Part shown: piece by piece, positions 10,101 through 17,655 of the stretch
Layout of the letters: the number at the start of each line of letters is the position of its first letter
Position numbering within the stretch: the stretch's first letter is position 1
Assembly: GCA_963210315.1 (NCBI GenBank)
Contig: OY723289.1
Location: forward strand, 1,922,001 to 1,986,000
Direction of reading: 5' to 3'
DNA from: Rhynchopus euleeides
Lineage: Eukaryota; Euglenozoa; Diplonemea; Diplonemida; Diplonemidae
Length of the DNA stretch: 64,000 nt
Made by a program: the position numbers and the translations under genes
The notes under the pieces: model-generated
The model's database searches: none
What the model was told of the DNA's origin: nothing
What the model saw: the letters and a program-made list of their open reading frames with translations, nothing else

Positions 10101-11127
10101 ATGGAACCTGGTGCTGCCACGAGTACACATCCTGGCGACGCTGCCGGGGCTCACCGCCCCAAAGGCCGCCACCCCGAAAGACACCCTCCGGGACCTGGCA
10201 GAGCAGACCATCCAGGCCCTCCCGACATGCGCCTGGCATGTGTACACCGACGGGTCAGTCTCCAACTCCACATCGCGGCAACAGCAGGGCGGCGCAGGAG
10301 CAGCGGTGTACAGCATGCCGGAGGGCCGCCTCAGGAAAAAGCTCGCCTGGCCGGCAGGACTCCGCTGCATCAGCTACCAGGCGGAGCTGGTGGCCATCAG
10401 AGAATCCCTCGCTCACCTATGCACCCTGGTATCCCCAGGCGAAACGATCGCCATCCTCACAGACTCGCAGAGCGCACTGAACGCGCTGCTGAGCGGCCCG
10501 CAGCGAGCGAGAGGATCCACCGAATGGGACATCTGGAGGTGGTTGAACGAGCTCGCCCAAACCCACGATGTCACCACCCACCTCCGCTACATCCCGTCAC
10601 ACGTTGGGGTAGCAGGGAACGAACTCGCTGACAAACAGGCGCAAATCGGTGCCTTCCGGCCGCAGATGGAACCGGTTAGCCTCGCGTCGGCTCGTGTCGT
10701 CCTCCGCCGACACATCTACAACGACGCAACGGTGCCCCGCACGGACAGCGTGTACGCGTACCGTTCGGGAATCGGGGAGACGCGACTGCAACGCCCCGAC
10801 CTCCGCATGGAGGGACTCACCCGCTTAGGGGAAACCACCATCCGCCGACTCCGGGCCGACCACCACCGCCTGGTCTACGACCATGACATCCCGGGCACGG
10901 CACAACCACCTTGCCAACCCTGCCTGAAGCATGCGCCGGGCCACCCCCCGCCTGGGGTCTCACTGAAGCACCTCTTCTTCGGCTGCCCCGCGACAGCGTC
11001 GGCCCGACACCACCTCACAGCCACAAACGTGCACAACCTGCTGTTGCACAACTGCAAGGAGGCGCTGCGCTACCTGGCCGAGGCAGGGGTAACGGAGCAC
11101 GGCGAGAAGGACTACCTGAACGCGTGA
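7162..11127 (+). CDS. LINE ORF2: 2A-EN-RT-RNaseH
   Basis: Open from the codon after the ORF1 stop to TGA at 11125-11127 (1,321 codons). Order: 2A-like motif GDIEQNPGP (7234-7260); APE endonuclease from about 7270 with WNCNGL, QEL, AGDFNIH, SPDIV and SDH; reverse transcriptase with YFDLEKAFDKV near 9061, PQGTVLSPLLF near 9241 and FADD near 9339; RNase H with YTDGS near 10243, an AEL glutamate, LTDSQSA and a C-terminal NELAD; and a CxxC...H...C zinc-knuckle-like tail near 10909. The first ATG, 7360, lies inside the endonuclease domain after WNCNGL and would remove catalytic sequence. Translation must therefore enter upstream, by TGA read-through, reinitiation or a non-AUG start. Confidence 0.9.
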   Translation, partial: RGGPPSPGLQRHIYETGRDLLLRAGDIEQNPGPAQHLKCLTWNCNGLTEAKRAELQHHLATQRYDVVHLQELRAAQGGDPKFPGYSVFLRRRTQKRCKGTLTSGGGIATLVREDLHATLIATAPNASVTETLTVRVTGPESAITFTNVYRPSGVGTSNDPRRDDFSTSLLPHTPESIIAGDFNIHNRAWDKHARCDDKGTDLYHWSLLNGMSLCNDPDHPTRMRRDSKSSPDIVFAHYELGEVTWNTLDQWQSDHFAIQYTVPFARTPAAATHPAAKARQLWNWAAADWPAFTEELERLSRKVTKWNDPKESFHKWLGLVRTVAAKHIPTKRSSRPRKRWFTSKVKRAIRARNEESRRHAQTAHLSQDDYDKLDKLTTDATNAVLEAKRTTWETRCQAASTSSDLGATFRLVRELDGRKIQQAAFPLVDGGVPVTDPKAKADLLCSHYAKISEGSDQQPQAAHTPQHANDQTPPELSAAEDDFSKEELNAALSELQERKSPGPDDLNNELLMHLGPQARQGLLHVLNLSWNSGILPDAWTRAVIIPILKPGKPATAASSYRPIALTSTACKVLEKMVKRRMEQLMLDDAYPQVEGHCANQAGFQRLRSTTDQLAYITQTATDALSSGKAAVTLYFDLEKAFDKVSKHAVINSVRRKGFPPKFTRWLHNYLSNRRAAAQVHGVRSDYYDFNNGVPQGTVLSPLLFNCVMDDVSRAITASPNIHPAVFADDIAVLVVGDNYTEALSTAQGVISTLAAEIPLHGLQLSPSKCCYTLMGTTPAALGEHRRMELPDGTPLQHESTAKYLGVYIDACHTMTDHVDHVVTTCMRRLSILRMLAGTDWGSSGDTLRQAYLTYVYPILMYAASVYTPGLSTKNLKRLRDVHRMAALIITGCMKNTSTAKLLWESHLRDLDLDFKVAVCTDHERFRRVPHSPGYRAQLNTGNTGGSWLHQARSLVKYSKVDGRTPLLAPLHAAHPIPPWEWNLVLPRVHILATLPGLTAPKAATPKDTLRDLAEQTIQALPTCAWHVYTDGSVSNSTSRQQQGGAGAAVYSMPEGRLRKKLAWPAGLRCISYQAELVAIRESLAHLCTLVSPGETIAILTDSQSALNALLSGPQRARGSTEWDIWRWLNELAQTHDVTTHLRYIPSHVGVAGNELADKQAQIGAFRPQMEPVSLASARVVLRRHIYNDATVPRTDSVYAYRSGIGETRLQRPDLRMEGLTRLGETTIRRLRADHHRLVYDHDIPGTAQPPCQPCLKHAPGHPPPGVSLKHLFFGCPATASARHHLTATNVHNLLLHNCKEALRYLAEAGVTEHGEKDYLNA
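7219..7260 (+). other. 2A-like ribosome-skipping peptide
   Basis: The codons read LLLRAGDIEQNPGP. This fits the canonical 2A consensus D(V/I)ExNPG|P with the usual Leu-rich upstream part. In 2A peptides the ribosome skips the final Gly-Pro bond. Here the skip would release ORF2 with an N-terminal Pro directly before the endonuclease domain. It lies 24 codons after the ORF1 stop and in the same frame. Confidence 0.85.
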
Positions 11128-11630
11128 ACCAAATAACATCATCAGAGAACAAGGGCTTCGGCCCGACCCCCCAGCACCCCCCCCCCCCCCATCCCAGCCC
11201 CACGTCACTTACCACAGGCCGCCAGGCGCGTCAGCGTCGGCGACCGCCCGCCCCCAGTCTGAGAGGCATCAGCCGAATCTCGGTGGAGGCGGGCACAAAA
11301 CAAAAGGGAGAGTCGTCACTGTGCATATCAGCACGGTCCCGCCCTCTGTGCCAGACCAACACACCACCAAAGGAAAAGAGGAAGAGGCGACGTAAGGCAA
11401 TGCCTCCGTGCGGCCAGGAGAACACGAAATAGCGACCCCCTCAACGGGGAATGCTACGAGCACGGCCAAAAATCGTTCAAAATCGTTCAAACTGTGACGG
11501 TGACGACACAACAATGGGCGGGGATTTTTTTTAGGCCTCTTGCAGGCACCCCCGGAACTCCCCGCCCCCCCCTCCCCCCAAGGCTGGACAAATGCTGCAT
11601 TTTAAAAATAAAAAACATAAAATAAAATAA
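11128..11630. other. LINE 3' UTR and spacer
   Basis: No coding sequence is seen after the ORF2 stop. It contains a 14-base C run near 11180 and the tandem AATCGTTCAA repeat at 11471-11490, which resembles short motifs at 39169-39194 and 62902-62929. No poly-A tail is visible. Confidence 0.45.
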
Positions 11631-11690
11631 AGTGCAATAAAATGCAGTAAAGTGCAGTAAAATGCAGTAAAGTGCAATAAAGTGCAGGAG
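11631..11690. repeat. 10-bp tandem repeat TAAARTGCAG, array 1
   Basis: Six near-perfect 10-bp units alternate AAAGTGCAGT, AAAATGCAGT and AAAGTGCAAT. A second array of the same unit and orientation lies at 12363-12428, so the two flank about 670 bases. Confidence 0.8.
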
Positions 11691-12362
11691 AGCGTGTTGT
11701 AGGGGTGGCTCGGCGTGACGGTGGGCAGGACGCTGACCTGCCGTGCCAGGGGACCCTGATCCGCCCACTCTGGCCAACACAAGGCCACCAAGGCAGTACC
11801 CCCGCCAGGCCCGCCCTGCTGCTGTTCGGCATGCTTGATGCTGCTTCCGAGCGCCGGGGCCAATCAGGCAGCAGGCGCACCCCAGCACCGCAGGCGCAGC
11901 AGGGCGGACCAGCACGGCGGTGTGCGGTGGGCAGTCCACCTTCCTCGGACGTTGTACAGCTGAGCTGATCTGGCGTACGGGTTCTTCACCATCCCGTTCG
12001 GGGAGGCTGGACATCAGAGCGGACTGAAAGCACTCAAAGCAGGACTGAAGCCAGGCGGAGGCCGCACCGATCAGGTCCTGCTAACCCACCGACCCAACAT
12101 AGGCAGGGCACATCCATCCCGGCCTGCATTCTCTGCCGGAGCCTTGGTGCGTCCCTGTGACCTTCAGGAGAACCTCCGTGCAGGAGCGGTACTTTTTGCC
12201 ATCTTCTGCGGGTTTGCGGCTGTCCGCAAACTTGCAGACGTGGCTGCACCTCTGTAAAGTGGGTGTGACTCCAGCATTTGGCCTGTCCATAGTGGTCCTC
12301 CCAGCTGTACGTATGCGAAGCCCAAGGCACCACTCAGGACCATGCACTTTATCCAAAAATCC
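11691..12362. other. Spacer between two direct 10-bp arrays
   Basis: About 670 bases with no convincing gene. The flanking direct TAAARTGCAG arrays could be copies of one repeat or the ends of an unrecognised insertion. Confidence 0.4.
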
Positions 12363-12428
12363 GGAAAATAAAATACAATAAAATGCAGTAAAATGCAGTA
12401 TAATAAAGTGCAGTAAAGTGCAGTAAAA
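12363..12428. repeat. 10-bp tandem repeat TAAARTGCAG, array 2
   Basis: Units AAAATGCAGT (twice) and AAAGTGCAGT (twice) with a short interruption, matching the array at 11631-11690. It lies about 35 bases downstream of the end of the minus-strand transposase, in its likely 3' flank, next to a 15-base C run. Confidence 0.75.
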
Positions 12429-12461
12429 ATTTGCTGCCAGCCTTGCCTCCCCCCCCCCCCC

Positions 12462-14762
12462 CTACACACGCGAACGCCCGTTGTGAGACAGAAGGTTCTT
12501 GGGATCAACCCCAGCGTACCTCCCTGTCAGATCTCCGTTGAGGAGAACAAAGAGGTACGCCTTGCGGTTGCTCGCGCTCATCCGACCCTGCCTCGTCGTC
12601 AGGTTCGCTTCGATCACGCTGAAAAGCTCATCAGCGCCGGTCGCGACAGGTGGTGTGTAGAGCGCAGCCAAAGCACCACGGGCCAGGTCGGGGAACAGGT
12701 TGCTCCGGGTGCGCCACCACACATCGAGATCGGTCACCGTCGCCACCTTGATCTTCCCGCACTCCTGCAGATACAAGGCCCACTCATCTGCCGTACCCCT
12801 CCGGAGGTGGGGGACCGGACCCATCTCCTCCCAGCGTTGGGAGATGACCGCCGCCCTGCGAGGGTCCAGGGCCCTCACACAGGAGAAGAAGCTCCGGTTG
12901 GCAAGCTTCTCATCATGCCACGAGGCTTCCAACATCTCGCCCAACTGCACGCGCTGCTCGGAGAGCGCCCCTTCCCCCGAACTATCCTTCAGGGACTTGA
13001 TTGCCTTCTCGACGACACCATACACAAGATGAGCAGTGGGCACCTTGCGGGTGGGTTCCGCCAGGCAGTCCAGGAGATCTACCAGAGGCGCCAGCAGGTC
13101 CCTCGCCTCCTTCACCGCATCCCGTGTTGATTCCTCTTTGAGAAGATTTGCGAGGGTGCTGAGCGATTGGGAAACACTCGTGGCGGGCATGTTGTTCAGG
13201 AGGTCGGCGATGAAGAGCCGGAGCTGGTCAAACCGGTCGTACACATGGGCGTAGCATGCGTAGCCGGTGCTCAGCCGTGTCGCGTTCGGCGTCCTCACGG
13301 CCTGCGTCTTCCCGGACACCCTTCCGGAAAGCTGCGCGGCCGCGAGGGACATCGCCTCCAGAGTGTAGGGCTCGTCAAGCGGAATGCCCGCCTCGACGAT
13401 GGACGCAGCCCACTCTGCGACACGTGGGGCGAGCTCTGCCCACGTCACCACACCCTGCTCCACCGTCTCCCTTGCCCTGTCGATCCCCACCTGCAGGGCG
13501 TTGACAGCGGCGCAGTGGTTGCCCTCCTCGACGGAGTGCTTCTCCTGCCACGACACCCACTGCCTCCTCCGCCCTGCACACAGCTTCCCGTCAAAAACCC
13601 CCCCAAGAGCCTTGGCCAACCTGTGGGCATCTTTCCCCTTCAGGTCAGCCGTTTTGTAGAATTTATCTACAACATTCTTGATCAGGTGCAGGATGCACTT
13701 GAAGAATGTGGCGTCGGGGATGCTGTCATCCAGGAGGCGAGAGACTGCCCCGTTGGCGGCACCGCGGTCGGAAAATATATTTAATGGGAGGGGCGCCTTC
13801 ACTCCCCCCAACTCCGCGAACATTGCCTTGAGCAACTCAATAGCGGTCCAGCTCTTCCCGTCCGCATTCTCGAGTGGCGGCAGTACACAGCGCCAGTCCT
13901 GGTGCTGCACGATGCCCACTTCAACCTTGGTGCCGAAAGGAGTGAGCTGCCCCCCGTCGTGCACAAGGTTGAGCTCGCAGGGGTCGACGCCCTGAAGCCG
14001 CGTGCTGATGCAGTCGATGTACTCGGCGACGACGGCATCACGATGTTTCCGACGGATACTGCGCTGCGTGGGCGCCTGGGGGAGGTAGCTCGACAGGCAC
14101 AGACGAAGTTTGTCCATGTGGAGATCCGAAGACCCAGACAGCATCTGGGCCAAGAGCAGGTCCTTCTCCAACTCAGCTGCATTCTCTGGATGTGTCTTCG
14201 GGGCACAGGACTCAGGCACCTCCGCCACAGGCTCAGGTTGCGACGACGACGTTGAATCCCTCTGTGCAGATGGTGGTAACTTGAAGTTGTGTGCATTCGA
14301 AAAATGCGTCATCACATTGCCCCTGTGGTATGATTTTCCTTTCGGCCTCTGCGGCAGCGCCCGCTTACACGGGATACAGTACAGGACGTGCTTTGATTCA
14401 GTGAAATTCGGCTGAACCGCGGCTTCCAGGGACGCCACGGAGCGGACTTCCATCACGGTGGACACCTTGGGTTCGATCGCAGTGAGACGCGTCACGAACA
14501 GCTGCTCCTGCGAGAGTTTCTCCGGTGGTGTCGCAGTGAGGCGCGTGCTGGCTTGCTTCATGAGCTCGTCAACAAGCTCTTCTTTGGCTATAGTGCCGGC
14601 GCTCTTGTTGCGACCCCTTTTCTTCACCTGTGTGTTCGCCTGCGGTACCTCCTCCTCCTCATCATCATCCTCCTCCTCATCGTCATCGTCGCTGGAGTCA
14701 CGGACCCTCTTCGGGGGCCTCCCCCGTTTCTGCGCAGGCTTGGACGCGGCCTTTCTGCCCAT
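12462..14762 (-). CDS. hAT-like transposase
   Basis: 766 residues if started at ATG 14762 (MGRKAASKPAQKRGRPPKR). This start has an AT-hook-like GRPPKR, then a long acidic run; the frame stays open upstream only through the adjoining minisatellite. Near residues 130-160 is a BED/C2H2-like finger (CIPC ... H ... H). The RNase H-like core shows HDGG near residue 266 and SDRGAANG near 330, followed by CILHLIKN. The C-terminus, about 690-735, resembles the hAT dimerisation region (LFPDLARGALAALY ... GADELFSVIEANLT). It probably binds element ends and catalyses cut-and-paste transposition. It is uninterrupted, so it may be recent. I could not identify its terminal inverted repeats. Confidence 0.75.
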   Translation of the reverse strand: MGRKAASKPAQKRGRPPKRVRDSSDDDDEEEDDDEEEEVPQANTQVKKRGRNKSAGTIAKEELVDELMKQASTRLTATPPEKLSQEQLFVTRLTAIEPKVSTVMEVRSVASLEAAVQPNFTESKHVLYCIPCKRALPQRPKGKSYHRGNVMTHFSNAHNFKLPPSAQRDSTSSSQPEPVAEVPESCAPKTHPENAAELEKDLLLAQMLSGSSDLHMDKLRLCLSSYLPQAPTQRSIRRKHRDAVVAEYIDCISTRLQGVDPCELNLVHDGGQLTPFGTKVEVGIVQHQDWRCVLPPLENADGKSWTAIELLKAMFAELGGVKAPLPLNIFSDRGAANGAVSRLLDDSIPDATFFKCILHLIKNVVDKFYKTADLKGKDAHRLAKALGGVFDGKLCAGRRRQWVSWQEKHSVEEGNHCAAVNALQVGIDRARETVEQGVVTWAELAPRVAEWAASIVEAGIPLDEPYTLEAMSLAAAQLSGRVSGKTQAVRTPNATRLSTGYACYAHVYDRFDQLRLFIADLLNNMPATSVSQSLSTLANLLKEESTRDAVKEARDLLAPLVDLLDCLAEPTRKVPTAHLVYGVVEKAIKSLKDSSGEGALSEQRVQLGEMLEASWHDEKLANRSFFSCVRALDPRRAAVISQRWEEMGPVPHLRRGTADEWALYLQECGKIKVATVTDLDVWWRTRSNLFPDLARGALAALYTPPVATGADELFSVIEANLTTRQGRMSASNRKAYLFVLLNGDLTGRYAGVDPKNLLSHNGRSRV

Positions 14763-14969
14763 CACGCCGCGCAGCTGTGTTGCGTGGCCTGCCGGGAGGA
14801 TGCATGCTTGTCGAGACACATTGCGACTATCACATAATTTGGTCTCCAGATGTGGGGCAGGGGATCGGGCATCCAACCGGGCTAATAAAGAAGCACAGAA
14901 GCGCCTCTTGAAAGACACTGCCGTGCCTGGGAACAGGCACACTCTGATCCCCCGGGCACGAACGACACG

Positions 14970-15360
14970 AGCATCACCAACGCCAACACTCCCAACGAAG
15001 CAATCAACGGGCACCTCCAACTCCAACACTCCCAACGAAGCAATCAGCGGGCACCTCCAACTCCAACACTCCCAACGAAGCAATCAGCGGGCACCTCCAA
15101 CTCCAACACTCCCAACGAAGCAATCAGCGGGCACCTCCAACTCCAACACTCCCAACGAAGCAATCAACGGGCACCTCCAACTCCCAACGAAGCAATCAGC
15201 GGGCACCTCCAACTCCAACACTCCCAACGAAGCAATCAGCGGGCACCTCCAACTCCAACACTCCCAACGAAGCAATCAACGGGCACCTCCAACTCCCAAC
15301 GAAGCAATCAGCGGGCACCTCCAACTCCAACACTCCCAATGAAGTAATCAACGGGCACGA
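14970..15360. repeat. 40-bp minisatellite
   Basis: Units start at 15001, 15041, 15081, 15121, 15161, 15193, 15233, 15273 and 15305, with partial units at each end. Seven are 40 bp; the units at 15161 and 15273 are 32 bp through loss of the same 8 bases. It lies directly upstream of the minus-strand transposase, where it extends that frame with a GVLELEVPADCFVG-type peptide repeat. It is more likely a promoter-side tandem repeat than protein. Confidence 0.95.
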
Positions 15361-15533
15361 GATCCAACAAAACACCTCAGAAGGTGCCTCAAAGAATCCG
15401 TGGAATACCACCACCAAGGGGCGCACGGGTTCGATTTGAATCAATTTCAGAACTTCAAAAATTACGCCGAAAATGGCCCAAAAAGGTGAAAAAACGTCCC
15501 ATATATGCCGCCCCCCAAAAAAAAATCAAAATG

Positions 15534-15980
15534 GTTATAACGCGTTATTTCCGTTATAACGCGTTATAACGTGTTATAACGCGTTATAACGCGTTAAATA
15601 TCGCGTTATAACGCGATACTTGCGTTATATCACGCGTTATAACGATTTTAACGCTCCGCTTCCCTATACCACGTTATTGCCTAAATAACGTTATCGGTAA
15701 CGTTATTAACGTTAATAACGTTACCGATAACGTTATGCATGATATAACTTCGGATAACGTTATCGATAACGTTAGTAACGCTATTAACGTTATCGATAAC
15801 GTTAATAACGTTACTAACGTTATCGATAACGTCATAACAACCGATAACGCGATAAAAAATGCGTTATTATTTTTCGGTAACAAAAATAACGCGTTACGAG
15901 GCGTTATTTTCGTTAATGTTATTCCGCCCGAAATAACGCGTTATAACAATAACGCTAACGCAATAACGCCCCATGTATGC
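15534..15980. repeat. TAACG palindrome island, large copy
   Basis: About 440 bases are almost entirely overlapping variants of ATAACGTTAT, TATAACGCGTTATA and CGATAACGTTATCG, with a loose 10-12 bp spacing. The right edge (about 15930-15980) is the reverse complement of 2011-2060, ending at CATGTATG. Most of it can fold back on itself many ways. Confidence 0.85.
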
Positions 15981-17387
15981 GACTATTGATACAAACGCAA
16001 GCCACCCACTCACGGTATATTTGACAGTGCACAGCGCATTGGCAAAGCGCTTGGGGGGGTTTCCCGAGCGTACCTCTTAGCTCTGACTGATACATCATTG
16101 AATGGGGCCTTGTGTTAGCCCTAGCGTGACACATTTGGCCTTTGTAGCTCGTGGCACGCAGGCGTGCGTTTGATCAACCTGATGTCCGACCCCCTCCTGA
16201 CCCTAATGTGTGGCATGTGAGGCAGCTGGTTTCGGAAACTGACAAATCGAAGCTGATGGAGCGATGGTCGGGGGGGCTCCCAGGCGCGATATCTCTGATG
16301 TACTGTACTGATACATGCAACAGTTTTGCGCGCAATCTTGTGCAAAACTGGGCAAAAAAAACTCTTGCGAAAACAACACACATCGCTAGACACATCATAC
16401 GTGAAGCGGTGTGTTTCACCTCCCTTGGTTTGCCACATTCACCGGAAAAACAGCAACACTCTGCTGCGAGCAATGTATCCATTCTGCTCTTCCGCTTCTA
16501 TTCCTTTCTTCTTTGTGGATCTACGTTTTGACATGCACAGCCTCCAGAGCACCCCCACACACACACGTCACCCCTTTCTACCTATCTACTTTGCAGAAGA
16601 ACCCCGCCCGCCCCCCAGCCCTGCCCCACCCTTTTCCTGACTCGCCCATATGTTTGAATGAACAACGTAGCGGAGCTCATCAGGGTCGAGTGAATACCTT
16701 CCACAGCTGCGCTCGAGATGGTCAACAATCCAGGGTTGCTTGAAGCTTCTGGAGAGAGGAGCGATCGAAGTGCCTGATTTCACCTGATTTGACCTGATTT
16801 TGATGTCGCCCGACTCACGGAGATCCATGCAAAAAACCCCCTCATGACATGCGTGTTTCGACGGCAGCAGGAATAGTCGGGCGAATACCCTGAAAATGCA
16901 GACTACTCTCCTCACACACGGTGCACTCTTCTTTGGCCCGCACTGCTGCTCTGTCTATACACCCTCCGCCCACCCCCACCCCCCTTTCTCCCGTTCTCCC
17001 TTCGCACTTCTTTCAAGAAGATTCGCTACAGTATCAAATCAATAGTGTCATCGCCTACTTCACGTCTTTAGCCCTGCCCGAGCCAGACACATACCAGGCT
17101 CAGGTGCACGGGTTGGATTTGCTGTTCTAAACTTCTAAAACTACCTGCTCGTCTGGGAGCAGAGTGGGGAGGGGGGTTGGGGGTGGGTGGGTGTGTTTCG
17201 ATCTGTTTTGCTGTGTTCTGCTGCTGAGATGTGTGCGGCAAGCGCGTGTCGTGAGCCAGTACGTCAAAAAAATCAGCGATTCTGGGAGTCTTCGCAACCG
17301 CTGAATTTTTCGGCAAAGTTTGGAGGATTCTTCATATTCCTGGATTTCCCGAATTTCCTGGATTTCCCCCGGCCCCTTAGGCGATTT
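15981..17387. other. No gene seen
   Basis: Mixed composition with C-rich runs near 16600 and 16965-17000 and a small CCTGATTT/ACCTGATTT cluster near 16777-16802. No domain, RNA gene or transposon end is recognised. Confidence 0.45.
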
Positions 17388-17655
17388 CAGGGCGGACAGG
17401 GCGGACATGCCCGGACCCGGAAATCCGGGTGTCCGGATGTCCGGGTCCAATTTTGACCCCCCCCCCCCCCCCCCCCGGACATTTCCCGAATTTCCCGCCC
17501 GGACATGTCCGCCCGGACATCCGGACATCCAGAAATGTCCGCCCCGGACAGGGCGGACATGTCCGGGCGGACATTTTCTGGTGTCCGGATGTCCGGGCGG
17601 ACATGTCCGGACCCGGAAATTCGGGAAATCCAATTTTGACCCCCCCCCCCCCCCC
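17388..17655. repeat. GGACATGTCC palindrome island
   Basis: Fuzzy repeats of CCGGACATGTCCGG and CGGACAGGGCGGACA. It is built as two consecutive blocks, each ending in TCCAATTTTGACC followed by a C run (17446-17475 and 17630-17655). The repeated end sequence again suggests a defined terminus. Confidence 0.8.

Larger units (their letters stand above)
5193..11500 (+). mobile_element. Non-LTR retrotransposon (Ingi/I-group LINE)
   Basis: A near-complete LINE: 5' leader (5193-5406), ORF1 (5407-7161), ORF2 with endonuclease, reverse transcriptase and RNase H (7162-11127), and a C-rich 3' UTR. APE endonuclease plus RNase H places it in the I superclade. A 2A-like peptide at the ORF2 front recalls Ingi/L1Tc of trypanosomatids and some CR1 elements. 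Coding capacity looks intact over 3.7 kb, so insertion is probably recent. The exact 5' and 3' ends are inferred; I could not identify the target-site duplication. The tandem AATCGTTCAA pair near 11471 may mark the 3' end. Confidence 0.9.

Noticed and set aside
7360-11127. ATG 7360 as the start of LINE ORF2
   Set aside because: It lies after the WNCNGL motif and inside the endonuclease, so the enzyme would be truncated.
12462-15083. Upstream start at 15083 for the hAT-like transposase
   Set aside because: The extra 107 residues are encoded by the minisatellite and flanking DNA. The start at 14762 opens a typical basic/AT-hook-like front.
14970-15360. CRISPR-like array
   Set aside because: The units are contiguous 40-bp tandem repeats without unique spacers, and the context is eukaryotic.
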